From Falsigemmobacter intermedius (GTDB lineage Bacteria > Pseudomonadota > Alphaproteobacteria > Rhodobacterales > Rhodobacteraceae), in assembly GCF_004054105.1 (NCBI RefSeq), contig NZ_SBLC01000016.1, positions 1 through 64,000 of the forward strand: 64,000 bases of DNA. Reading direction: 5' to 3'. The notes under the pieces were generated by a model. The model was not told the origin of the DNA. It saw only the letters and a program-made list of their open reading frames with translations, and searched no databases. Below, piece by piece: positions 54,520 to 62,958 of the stretch; position 1 is the first letter of the stretch; each line of letters begins with the position of its first letter. Made by a program: the position numbers and the translations under genes.

Positions 54520-55773
54520 ATGACGCGAACATATTCCGCCCTCACCCTGCTCAAAGAGGGCCTGAACGGCCAGAAAGGCTGGGAGCCTGCCTGGAGATCG
54601 CCTGAACCCAAAAACCGCTATGATCTTCTGATTATCGGTGGCGGCGGTCATGGTCTGGCAACGGCTTATTACCTGGCCAAAACCCATGGCATCACCAATA
54701 TCGCGGTGATCGAAAAGGGCTGGATCGGCGGTGGCAACACCGGGCGCAACACGACTGTTGTGCGGTCAAACTACTTCTTCCCCGAAAGCGTGCGCCTTTA
54801 TGATATGGCGCTGAAGCTTTATGAGGGGCTGTCGAAAGAGCTGAATTATAACATCATGCTCTCGCAGCGCGGCATGATCTCGCTCGCTCATACGCCCGCC
54901 GAGATGGAGATGTCGGCGCGGATCGTGAATGCGATGCAGATCAACGGCACCGATGCCGAACTCTTTGGCCCAGAAGACGTCAAACGGGTGCTGCCGATCT
55001 ATAACTTCAGCGAACGCGCCCGCTATCCGGCGCTCGGGGGCGTCTGGCAGGGCCGTTCGGGCACCGCGCGCCATGATGCCGTCGCCTGGGGCTATGCCCG
55101 CGGCGCTTCGGCCATGGGGGTTGATATCATCCAGCAGTGCGAAGTCCTCGATTTCATCATCGAGGGCGGACGCTGCCGCGGCGTGAAAACCACCAAAGGT
55201 GAGATCCGCGCCGAGCGCACCGGCATGGCCGTGGCAGGCCATTCCTCGCAGATGGCGGCAAAAGCGGGCTTCCGCCTCCCGGTCACCTCTTATGCGCTTC
55301 AGGCCTGCGTCTCTGAGCCGGTAAAGCCGGTTCTGGACACCATTGTCCTGTCGCCGGGCGCCGGCACCTATGCCAGCCAGTCCGACAAGGGCGAGATGGT
55401 GGTGGGCGGCGGCCTCGACCGCGTGCCCTCCTATGGCCAGCGCGGCAACCTTCCGGTTCTGGAAACCGTGCTGTCGGGCCTTGTTGAGATGTTCCCCTCG
55501 TTCCGTCAGCTGAAGCTGATGCGGCAATGGGCAGGCATCGTGGATGTGGTCCCTGACAGCTCGCCCATCATCGGCGAAAGCCCACTTCCGGGGCTGTTCC
55601 TTAACTGCGGCTGGGGCACCGGCGGCTTCAAGGCGATCCCGGCGGGCGGCACGCTGCTGGCGCATCTGCTGGCCACCGGGCAGCACCATGACATCTCGCG
55701 TCCCTTTGATCTGGACCGCTTCACCACCGGCCGCCTCATCGATGAGGCTGCGGGCTCCGGCATCGCGCACTGA
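54520..55773 (+). CDS. soxB: Sarcosine oxidase beta subunit
   Basis: SoxB is the flavin subunit of heterotetrameric sarcosine oxidase, which demethylates sarcosine to glycine with release of methylene-THF and H2O2. The 417-aa protein has the FAD-binding GGGGHGLATAYYLAK and the segment GTARHDAVAWGYARG, whose His185 corresponds to the residue that covalently holds FMN in known enzymes. The C-terminal VPDSSPIIGESPLPGLFLNC and GWGTGGFKAIP blocks are also conserved. It is the first of four ordered genes soxBDAG. No strong Shine-Dalgarno is seen before ATG 54520. Confidence 0.95.
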   Translation: MTRTYSALTLLKEGLNGQKGWEPAWRSPEPKNRYDLLIIGGGGHGLATAYYLAKTHGITNIAVIEKGWIGGGNTGRNTTVVRSNYFFPESVRLYDMALKLYEGLSKELNYNIMLSQRGMISLAHTPAEMEMSARIVNAMQINGTDAELFGPEDVKRVLPIYNFSERARYPALGGVWQGRSGTARHDAVAWGYARGASAMGVDIIQQCEVLDFIIEGGRCRGVKTTKGEIRAERTGMAVAGHSSQMAAKAGFRLPVTSYALQACVSEPVKPVLDTIVLSPGAGTYASQSDKGEMVVGGGLDRVPSYGQRGNLPVLETVLSGLVEMFPSFRQLKLMRQWAGIVDVVPDSSPIIGESPLPGLFLNCGWGTGGFKAIPAGGTLLAHLLATGQHHDISRPFDLDRFTTGRLIDEAAGSGIAH

Positions 55774-55783
55774 GGGCTGATCC

Positions 55784-56053
55784 ATGCAAATCTTTTCCTG
55801 TCCCTTCTGCGGTGAGCGTCCCGAAGTTGAGTTCCACTTCGGCGGCGATCTGGGCAACCTGCGCCCCGAGGGGTTCCAGTCGGTCAGCGCTGAGACCTGG
55901 TCGCAATACCTCTATTTCCGTAACAATCCCAAGGGTGTGGCCCGTGAATTCTGGCTGCATCTGCCCTGTGGCGAGCTTTTCGCCCTGGAGCGTGACACCG
56001 TGACCATGCAGGCCGCCCCCGGCCGGGCCCTGAGCCATGAGGCTGACAAATGA
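55784..56053 (+). CDS. soxD: Sarcosine oxidase delta subunit
   Basis: SoxD is a small zinc-binding subunit of heterotetrameric sarcosine oxidase. The 89-aa chain has CPFCGERPEVEFHFGG with Cys6 and Cys9, then FWLHLPCGELF with His59 and Cys62, as expected for the zinc site. The segment WSQYLYFRNNPKGVAREFW is a family hallmark. It lies 10 bp after soxB and overlaps soxA by 4 bp. Confidence 0.94.
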   Translation: MQIFSCPFCGERPEVEFHFGGDLGNLRPEGFQSVSAETWSQYLYFRNNPKGVAREFWLHLPCGELFALERDTVTMQAAPGRALSHEADK

Positions 56054-58908
56054 GTGCGAAACGCCTCTCCCAGGGCGGTGAGATCGACCGCCGCAAAAAG
56101 ATCCGCTTCACCTTCGACGGCCGCGTTGTTGAAGGCTTTGAGGGCGACACTTTCGCCTCGGCTCTGCTGGCCGCGGGTCACAAAGTGGTGGCGCGCAGCT
56201 TCAAATACCGCCGTCCGCGCGGAATTTTCGCCGCCGGTGTCGAAGAGCCCAACGCCTATGCCGATCTGCGCCAGGAGGGTGCGGATGCCCCGCGCATTAA
56301 CCTGCGTCTGACGACGGAGGCGGCCGTCAACGGCGTCGCGCTGAAATCGGCCTCGACCAGCCCCACGGCTCTGCATGATGCGACAGGGTTCATTGACCTC
56401 TTCTCGCGCTTCATTCCTTCGGGCTTTTATTACAAGACCTTCATCTGGCCGAACTGGCATCTTTTTGAGCCGAAGATCCGCGAGATGGCGGGTCTGGGCA
56501 AAGTGGATGTGAAAGCAACCGGCCCTGAGGGCGCGCAGATCAACCATCACTGTGATGCGGTGGTTGTGGGCGCGGGGCCGGTGGGTCTGGCCTCGGCGCT
56601 GATGCTGGCGCGGGCGGGCAAATCGGTCGTGCTTTGCGACGATCAGAGCCGGATGGGCGGCAGCCTTTTGTCGCGCGAGGCCACCATCGCGGGTCTGCCG
56701 GGCGCGGTCTGGCTGCAGGACACGCTCGCTGAACTGCGCAGGCTCGGTGTGACGCTGCTGCCGCGCACCACGGCCTTCGGGCTTTACGACCACAACCTCA
56801 TTGCACTGAACCAGCGCGCTGAGGGCGACCGCCCCGAGCAGCTCTGGCGGGTGCGCGCGGACCGCATCGTGCTGGCCACCGGCGCGATTGACCGCCCGCT
56901 GCCCTTTGATCGCAATGACATCCCCGGCGTTATGTCGGCCCATGGCGCGCTGACCTATCTGAAGCGCTATGGCGTGCTGGTGGGCGAGCGCATCGTTCTC
57001 GCCACCAACAACGCTGCCGGGGCAGAGGCCGCGCTGGCGCTGGCGGGAGCTGGCGCAGAGGTGACCCTGGTCGATTACCGCAGCACCGGCGAAAAGCTGG
57101 ATGCGCCGCGCCTGCGCCATCTGCAGGGGCTGCGCGTGACCGCGGCGAAGGGCCGCAAAGAGGTCACGGCAGCAAAGCTCTCTAACGGCGAAACGCTGCC
57201 CTGTGACGTGCTGCTGGTTTCGGGCGGGCTGACACCGACGATCCACCTTTACGCCCAGGCCAAAGGCAAACTGCGCTTTGATGAGCAGGCGCTTGCGCTG
57301 GTGCCCGTCACCGATCTTCCCGGCGTCACGGTGCTTGGCGGGGCCAATGGCCGCTTTGCGCTCGATGAGGCGCTGGCCGATCTGCCCGCAGCCCTTGGTC
57401 TTGAAGGCAGCGCCCCCGAAGCCAAAGGCACGCCCTGGGACATCACCCCCGCCTGGCCGGAGCCGTCGATGCCGGGCCGGGTCTGGATTGACTATCAGCA
57501 CGATGTGACGACCAAAGACGTGGCCCTTGCCGCGCGGGAAAACTTTGTCTCGGTCGAGCACCTCAAGCGCTATACCACCCTTGGCATGGCGACCGATCAG
57601 GGCAAAACCTCAAACCTCAACGGCCTGTCGCTGATGGGGCAACTGACCGGGCGTTCGATCCCCGAGGTGGGCACCACCACCTACCGCCCGCCCTTCACCC
57701 CGGTGCCCTATGTCAGCTTAGCCGGGAACCGCGGTGGCGAGCGGATGAACCCGCTGCGCCGCCTGGCCTGTGAGGCCGAACACCGCGCGCTGGAGGCCAG
57801 TTTCGGGGACTACGGCGGCTGGCTGCGCCCGGCCTTCTATGGCCGCGATGAGGGCGCGATCCTGAGCGAGGCCCGTATGGCCCGTGACAGCGTGGGTCTT
57901 TTTGACGCCTCCCCCCTGGGGAAGATCGAGGTGATGGGGCCGGATGCGGCGGAGTTCCTTGATTTCATCTATTACAACACCGTCTCCACGGTGAAACCGG
58001 GCGGCTGCCGCTATGGCTTCATCCTGTCGGAAAGCGGCATTGTCTATGATGACGGTGTGCTGGTGCGCCTCGATGACACGCGCTTTATCGTCTCCTGTTC
58101 GTCGAGCCACGTCGCAGGCGTGCATGGCATGCTGGAGGAATGGCGTCAGGATCGCTTCCCCGAAAAGCAGATCTTCATCCATAACGCGACGGCGGAAACC
58201 GCGACCCTGACCGTCACCGGCCCGAAAGCCCGTGACGTGATCCGCGCCGCCGGGATTGAAGCCGACCTCTCGGATGAAGGCTTCCGCCATATGACCACCC
58301 TTTGGGGGCGGTTCGGGGGGCAGGAGCTGCGGCTGACCCGCGTCAGCTTCACCGGGGACCGCTCTTACGAGCTCTCGATCCGCCAGGATCTGGCACCGGC
58401 GCTCTGGCAGGCGCTGCATGGCGCGGCCAAAGCGGCAGGCGGCGGCGCTGTGGGGGTTGAGGCGATCATGATCCTGCGGGCCGAGAAAGGCTTTATCGTC
58501 ATCGGCAAGGACAGCGACGGGATGTCGCGCCCGATGGATCTGGGCCTGGCCGGACCCCTGAAGAACAAGAAGGTCGAATTCGTCGGCCGCCGTTCGCTGC
58601 TTCAGGATGAGGCGCAGCGCGATGACCGCAACCAGCTGGTCGGTCTGGTGCCGAGCGATGGTCTGGGCCTGCTGCCGGTGGGCGCGCATGGGCTCGACCT
58701 CTCAGGCGCGGCCCCGCGTTCGATCGGCTATGTCACCTCAAGCTATGAAAGCGTCTCGCTGCCCCATCCGGTCGCCCTTGGCCTGATTGAGCGCGGCGCA
58801 GCCCGCCACGGCGAAGAGATCACCCTGCAGCATCTTGGCCAGCGCCGCCGCGCCCGTATCGCGCCGCCCTGTGCCTTCGACCCCAAAGGAGACCGCCTCA
58901 ATGCTTGA
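56050..58908 (+). CDS. soxA: Sarcosine oxidase alpha subunit
   Basis: SoxA is the large subunit of sarcosine oxidase, binding NAD+ and folate. In this 952-aa protein an N-terminal ferredoxin-like segment (IRFTFDGRVVEGFEGDTFAS, about 15-100) precedes a dinucleotide-binding domain starting DAVVVGAGPVGLASALML near residue 170. The C-terminal third resembles the glycine cleavage T protein (aminomethyltransferase), with PLGKIEVMGPDAAEF and GCRYGFILSESGIVYDDGV, and would bind THF. Length is close to known subunits (about 965-1000). Its stop overlaps the soxG start region by 8 bp. Confidence 0.95.
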   Translation: MSAKRLSQGGEIDRRKKIRFTFDGRVVEGFEGDTFASALLAAGHKVVARSFKYRRPRGIFAAGVEEPNAYADLRQEGADAPRINLRLTTEAAVNGVALKSASTSPTALHDATGFIDLFSRFIPSGFYYKTFIWPNWHLFEPKIREMAGLGKVDVKATGPEGAQINHHCDAVVVGAGPVGLASALMLARAGKSVVLCDDQSRMGGSLLSREATIAGLPGAVWLQDTLAELRRLGVTLLPRTTAFGLYDHNLIALNQRAEGDRPEQLWRVRADRIVLATGAIDRPLPFDRNDIPGVMSAHGALTYLKRYGVLVGERIVLATNNAAGAEAALALAGAGAEVTLVDYRSTGEKLDAPRLRHLQGLRVTAAKGRKEVTAAKLSNGETLPCDVLLVSGGLTPTIHLYAQAKGKLRFDEQALALVPVTDLPGVTVLGGANGRFALDEALADLPAALGLEGSAPEAKGTPWDITPAWPEPSMPGRVWIDYQHDVTTKDVALAARENFVSVEHLKRYTTLGMATDQGKTSNLNGLSLMGQLTGRSIPEVGTTTYRPPFTPVPYVSLAGNRGGERMNPLRRLACEAEHRALEASFGDYGGWLRPAFYGRDEGAILSEARMARDSVGLFDASPLGKIEVMGPDAAEFLDFIYYNTVSTVKPGGCRYGFILSESGIVYDDGVLVRLDDTRFIVSCSSSHVAGVHGMLEEWRQDRFPEKQIFIHNATAETATLTVTGPKARDVIRAAGIEADLSDEGFRHMTTLWGRFGGQELRLTRVSFTGDRSYELSIRQDLAPALWQALHGAAKAAGGGAVGVEAIMILRAEKGFIVIGKDSDGMSRPMDLGLAGPLKNKKVEFVGRRSLLQDEAQRDDRNQLVGLVPSDGLGLLPVGAHGLDLSGAAPRSIGYVTSSYESVSLPHPVALGLIERGAARHGEEITLQHLGQRRRARIAPPCAFDPKGDRLNA

Positions 58909-59410
58909 TCGCGGCACATTCTGGGCCCCTGCGGCCGAAGCCTGCGCAGGTTTCAGCACCCCCAACCTGACCGTGCGTCTGCTGCCGGTGATCGCGCAGC
59001 AGATGGTCAGCGGGGATCTGGACGCAGCCCTTGCGCGCCACGGCCTGGCCCAAGCGGGTGGTCTGCTGGCGGAAGTGCCCGAAGGCATCCACGCGCTGCG
59101 CCTTGCGCGCAATCGTGCGCTGATCGTGGGCGTCGCGGGTGAGGCGCAATCGGCCGGCTTTTCCGATGGTGTGGCCGTCACCCCGATGAGCGGAGCGCTG
59201 GCGGTGCTGGAACTCTCCGGCCCGAAAACCTTTGAGGCGCTTCAGCGCGCCTCAGCCATCGATTTTCGCAAGCCTTCGCCCTGCGCGGCGCTGAACTTTG
59301 CCGGGGTCACCTGCGTTCTGGCACAGCAGGAGGGCCGTCTGCGTCTGCATCTCGACCGCGGGCTGGTGGCCTATATGTGCGACTGGCTGAAGACCTGCGG
59401 CGCGGCCTGA
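58901..59410 (+). CDS. soxG: Sarcosine oxidase gamma subunit
   Basis: SoxG is the least conserved subunit of heterotetrameric sarcosine oxidase and is related to the T-protein fold. The 169-aa chain includes LAVLELSGPKTFEALQRASAI and the family-like hydrophobic stretch. It begins at ATG 58901, after AAAGGAG in the soxA end, and overlaps soxA by 8 bp; longer in-frame extension to 58787 is inside soxA. Position at the end of soxBDA makes the assignment firm despite low motif content. A terminator follows 22 bp later. Confidence 0.88.
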   Translation: MLDRGTFWAPAAEACAGFSTPNLTVRLLPVIAQQMVSGDLDAALARHGLAQAGGLLAEVPEGIHALRLARNRALIVGVAGEAQSAGFSDGVAVTPMSGALAVLELSGPKTFEALQRASAIDFRKPSPCAALNFAGVTCVLAQQEGRLRLHLDRGLVAYMCDWLKTCGAA

Positions 59411-59431
59411 CATCTGCGACATAAGCACCTG

Positions 59432-59464
59432 AAAAGGGTCGGCATTCTGCCGGCCCTTTTTCTT
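59432..59464 (+). terminator. Rho-independent terminator after soxG
   Basis: AAAAGGGTCGGCA (59432-59444) pairs with TGCCGGCCCTTTT (59448-59460) with one G-T wobble and a 3-nt loop; TTCTTT follows. Confidence 0.85.
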
Positions 59465-59568
59465 TGCGACATGGCCCGCCGTTGCGCAGAAAATTACCCT
59501 CTGCATGGCTGAGGTTTCCGAATATGACCAAGGCGCAGGCCTCTGCGCAGGTTTCTGTTTGTAGTTCT

Positions 59569-59586
59569 CAATACATGCCTGTACAG
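59569..59586 (-). promoter_or_regulatory. Weak third match to the TetR site, upstream of TRAP operon
   Basis: On the minus strand CTGTACAGGCATGTATTG shares CTG, ACA and TGTA with the sites at 53561 and 54396 and includes the palindrome CTGTACAG. Match is about 12 of 18 to either site at each position. It could link the transporter to the sox regulon, but the evidence is thin. Confidence 0.25.
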
Positions 59587-59603
59587 ATGTCTTCTGTCAG
59601 GAT

Positions 59604-59625
59604 GTGACAGAACCGTGACAGAACC
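59604..59625 (+). repeat. Tandem 11-bp repeat GTGACAGAACC x2
   Basis: Two perfect copies (59604-59614, 59615-59625) lie about 145 bp upstream of dctP. They may be paired regulator half-sites. The rest of 59465-59767 shows no gene. Confidence 0.4.
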
Positions 59626-59767
59626 CGGCGCTCGTTCGAGGATCTGCCCGTTCCTGCCACAGGATCTGGGCGATCGCCGTTCCGTCGAGCCGCTCAGCCT
59701 AAACATAAGTGAACGGAAAAGCCGGAGCTGGCCCCGGCACCCTATGGCCCGTGATGGAGAGCTGAGC

Positions 59768-60760
59768 ATGACCGTCAAACTTCTGAGCCTGGCCCTTGCG
59801 GGCTGTCTGAGCCTGGCCTCGCCGGCGCTGTCGGAAACCGTTCTGAAAATCGCCACCGATTCCGGCGCCAAAGGCTCAGCCCCCGGCGATGCCATTGAGG
59901 CCTGGGCAAAGAAGATCGAAGACGGCACCCAGGGTGAAGTCAAATTCGAGATCTTCTACCAGAACGAACTCGGCGGTCAGCAGGAGGTTTTTGACCTTCT
60001 GATGGCAGGCGACGTTGATCTGATGCTCAACTGGCCGATGACCTCTTATGACCAGCGTATCTCGCTGCTTTACACCCCCTATCTCTTCACCAACTGGGAA
60101 GACGGTCTGAAAGCCTATGCGCCCGACGGCTGGATGAGCGAGGCCATGGGCAAAATCTATGAAGATCAGGGTCTGGTCTTTATGGGCGCCTGGCCCGAGG
60201 GCTTCAACGGCATCGGCACCAAGGGTGGTCATGCAACCTCGGTCGAAGAGGCTGCGAAGTTCAAAGTCCGCGTCCCGCCGGTCTTCCCCTTCACCGAAAT
60301 CGTTCAGGCGCTTGGCTATCAGACCGCGGCCATCGACTGGGGCGAGCTTTATTCCGCGATCCAGACCGGGATCGTGGCCGGTGACGGCGCCAATATCATC
60401 TTCTACGATCTGACCTATTTCCCGGATCTGCTGACCGACTGGACCTACACCCGCGCCCAGCTGATCACCGGTGTCCTGACCGCCAATGCTGAAAGCCTTG
60501 AAAAGCTCTCGCCGGAGCATCAGGAAGTTGTCCGCGCTGCCGCCCGCGAAGTGATGGAAGACCGGTTCGCCGCCGCAGAAGCCGCGAACATTGCCGATGC
60601 GGAGAAGTGGAAAGCGCTCGGCCATGCGTTCATCGAGCCTACTGAGGAGCAGATGAAGGCCATGGTCGCCACCGTGCGCGAGAAAGTCTGGCCGCAGATG
60701 GAGCCGCTGCTGGGCGAAGAGCTGATGACGCTCGTGCGTGAAAACGCATCGAAAATCTGA
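59768..60760 (+). CDS. TRAP transporter substrate-binding protein (DctP type)
   Basis: This 330-aa periplasmic binding protein captures an organic anion or related ligand for the TRAP permease encoded next. A signal peptide (MTVKLLSLALAGCLSLASPALS) precedes the mature start ETVLKIATDSG. The DctP-type fold shows FYQNELGGQQEVFDLLMAGDVD and the ligand-region Arg in AAKFKVRVPP. ATG 59768 is preceded by GGAGAGC; the frame is open upstream but not signal-like. The gap to dctQ is 8 bp. Ligand is unknown; closeness to soxBDAG hints at an N-methyl or amino compound, while the thiolase on the other side hints at a carboxylic acid. Confidence 0.88.
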   Translation: MTVKLLSLALAGCLSLASPALSETVLKIATDSGAKGSAPGDAIEAWAKKIEDGTQGEVKFEIFYQNELGGQQEVFDLLMAGDVDLMLNWPMTSYDQRISLLYTPYLFTNWEDGLKAYAPDGWMSEAMGKIYEDQGLVFMGAWPEGFNGIGTKGGHATSVEEAAKFKVRVPPVFPFTEIVQALGYQTAAIDWGELYSAIQTGIVAGDGANIIFYDLTYFPDLLTDWTYTRAQLITGVLTANAESLEKLSPEHQEVVRAAAREVMEDRFAAAEAANIADAEKWKALGHAFIEPTEEQMKAMVATVREKVWPQMEPLLGEELMTLVRENASKI

Positions 60761-60768
60761 GCCGGATC

Positions 60769-61275
60769 ATGCTCGGCTTTTTGAAACTCTGCGACAGGGG
60801 GCTTGACGGCCTCCTGCGCGTCCTGGTGATCGTGACCTCTGCGGTGATTACACTTGCACTGGTTGCGCTTGTTATCCTGCGGTATTTCTTTGATCTTTCG
60901 CTCGCTGGTATGCATGAGACGAGCCTCTTTGCCGCCATGTGGCTTTACATGGGCGGCGCGGTTCTTGCGACCCGGCGGCGCGAGCATCTGGTGGTGGATT
61001 TCCTTGCCGGCTCATTGCAGTCGCCGCGTGCAAAGGCGCTGCATGATCTGCTGATCTCGGTGCTGACCCTGGTGGTGGTGGTGTTCTTTGCCCAATGGGT
61101 CTGGGGCATGTTCGCCTGGGGGATGAAGCGCCCGCAGACCATCCCGGTTCTCAATGTGCCCCTGTGGTGGGCTCAGGCGCCTCTGGCTTTGATGGTGGTC
61201 TCGGCCGCGCTTTACGGCCTGCGCGATCTGGCGCGGGCGGTCTGTGCGCTGAAATGCGCCGGTCTGAAAGGATAA
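60769..61275 (+). CDS. TRAP transporter small permease (DctQ type)
   Basis: This 168-aa inner-membrane protein has four predicted helices, as usual for DctQ: LLRVLVIVTSAVITLALVAL, the second around MWLYMGGAVLA, a third at LISVLTLVVVVFFA, and a fourth at APLALMVVSAALYGL. The motif HETSLFAAMWLYMGGA is typical. It forms the membrane complex with DctM encoded 4 bp downstream. It starts 8 bp after the binding-protein gene. Confidence 0.88.
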   Translation: MLGFLKLCDRGLDGLLRVLVIVTSAVITLALVALVILRYFFDLSLAGMHETSLFAAMWLYMGGAVLATRRREHLVVDFLAGSLQSPRAKALHDLLISVLTLVVVVFFAQWVWGMFAWGMKRPQTIPVLNVPLWWAQAPLALMVVSAALYGLRDLARAVCALKCAGLKG

Positions 61276-61279
61276 AGCC

Positions 61280-62569
61280 GTGGAATCGCTTTTCGTTCTG
61301 CTTTTGCTTCTGGCGCTTCTGGGGCTGGGTCTGCCCGTGGCCTGGTCTTTCGCCGGTGTCGTCGCGGCTCTGGCCTGGGTCTATGATGCCAATCTCAACA
61401 CCCTGATGCTTCAGGGATTTCGCTCGCTGAACTCGGTGATCCTGCTGGCGCTGCCGCTGTTTATTCTGGCGGGCTACCTGATGGAATCGGGTGGCATCGC
61501 CGGGCGTCTGATCGCCTTTATTGAGATGCTGATCGGCCGGCGGCGCGGCGGTATGGGCACTGCGATGGTCGGAGCCTCGGGCCTTTTCGGCGCGATTGCG
61601 GGCACGGCCTCGGCGGCGGTTGCGGCAATCGGCACGCTGATGATCGACCCGATGGAGAAGCGCGGCTATCCGCGCGGCTATTCGGCGGCGCTGCTGGGAA
61701 TTTCCTCGCTGATCGGCATTCTGATCCCGCCCTCGATCACCATGATCCTCTTTGCCGTGGCGACGCAGCAGTCGGTGGCGGCCTGTTTTGCGGCCTCGAT
61801 CGTTCCGGGTCTGCTGCTGATGGGCGGGCTGATGGTCTTCAACCGCTTTCAGGTCGGCCGCAGTTTTCATGAGACCCCCGCGCCCGCGGCTCTGCCGATG
61901 CGCGAAAAGATGGCGATCACCGCGCGGACCCTTCCGGCCCTGCTGGTGCCGCTGATCATCATCGGCGGGATCTATGGGGGTGTCTTTACCCCCACAGAGG
62001 CTGCAGCCTTTGCCGTGCTTGCAGCGGTTCTGATCGGCATGTTCATCTACCGCGATATGACCGTGAAGAAGATGTGCAACAGCGCGGTGCAGGCGGCGGA
62101 GACGACCGGCTCAATCGTGCTGATCCTGCTCTTTTCCTTCATCATCGGCCGGATCATGGTCTCGCAGCGCATCCCGCAGGAGCTGACCGAGCTGGTTATG
62201 GCCGCGGTTGAGGATCCGATCCTCGTCATCCTGCTGGTGGTGAGCTTTCTGATTGTGGTCGGTGCGATCATTGATGACGTCTCGATCACCGTGGTCATCG
62301 CCCCGCTGCTGCTGCCGCTGATGGTCTCGGTGGATGTTCATCCGGTGCATTTCGCGTCCATCGTGGCGACCTCTGTGGTGATCGGTGCCAACAGCCCGCC
62401 GATGGCACCGCTGCTCTATATGGCATGCCGGATCGGCAAAGCGCCGGTGGGACAGGCCGTGATGCCGGCACTGAAGCTGATCCTCTGGGTGGCAATGCCG
62501 CTGATGCTGGTCACGACTTTTGTCCCGGCACTGTCGCTGGCGCTGCCACGCTGGCTGGGCCTGATGTAA
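61280..62569 (+). CDS. TRAP transporter large permease (DctM type)
   Basis: This 429-aa inner-membrane protein is the transport subunit of the TRAP system, a sodium-driven importer. It has about 12 hydrophobic segments and family motifs including ALPLFILAGYLMESGGIA, GASGLFGAIAGTASAAVAAI and IPPSITMILFAVATQQSVAA. GTG 61280 is preceded by GGATAAAG. It is the last gene of the operon, with a terminator 6 bp after the stop. Confidence 0.92.
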   Translation: MESLFVLLLLLALLGLGLPVAWSFAGVVAALAWVYDANLNTLMLQGFRSLNSVILLALPLFILAGYLMESGGIAGRLIAFIEMLIGRRRGGMGTAMVGASGLFGAIAGTASAAVAAIGTLMIDPMEKRGYPRGYSAALLGISSLIGILIPPSITMILFAVATQQSVAACFAASIVPGLLLMGGLMVFNRFQVGRSFHETPAPAALPMREKMAITARTLPALLVPLIIIGGIYGGVFTPTEAAAFAVLAAVLIGMFIYRDMTVKKMCNSAVQAAETTGSIVLILLFSFIIGRIMVSQRIPQELTELVMAAVEDPILVILLVVSFLIVVGAIIDDVSITVVIAPLLLPLMVSVDVHPVHFASIVATSVVIGANSPPMAPLLYMACRIGKAPVGQAVMPALKLILWVAMPLMLVTTFVPALSLALPRWLGLM

Positions 62570-62574
62570 GAAAG

Positions 62575-62602
62575 AAAGCCGGCGGAGACGCCGGCTTTTT
62601 TA
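62575..62602 (+). terminator. Rho-independent terminator after dctM
   Basis: AAAGCCGGCG (62575-62584) pairs perfectly with CGCCGGCTTT (62589-62598), loop GAGA, then TTTT. Confidence 0.88.
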
Positions 62603-62958
62603 TGTCTGCCCATCGGATTACGGGGCGAAGTTAAAGCAGCGCCTGAAGATCGGTCAGGCGTTGCCTCTGATGACACGGCGCTGTGGAACCTGATCCTCCC
62701 GGCGGGAACCACGCTGCCCGTCCTCCTCCACATCACGTCACTCCCGAAGCAGCCATGGCTGCAGGGGGTGAGCCGCCCGGTCAATACCGGCTGCGGGCCA
62801 TCCGCCTCAACCCGCGCTCTCACGAATATCCCGCTCGTCTTCTCGTCGAATGCGACGATGCCGCGCGGTTCCGGCCGGACTAGCCTTGTCATCAGGAGCG
62901 GGCGGCTCCGGCCCGGTGCAGACGGGGGCGGTCTGCCTGAGAGGACGGGAGGGACAGC
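62603..62958. other. Gene-free stretch before thiolase gene
   Basis: About 355 bp without a convincing gene. It holds a small hairpin, CGCCTGA (62640-62646) with TCAGGCG (62654-62660), and should contain the thiolase promoter. GGGAGGGA just before 62959 is the ribosome-binding site. Confidence 0.45.

Noticed and set aside
55912-57561. Minus-strand open frame of 549 codons
   Set aside because: Antisense to soxA and soxD.
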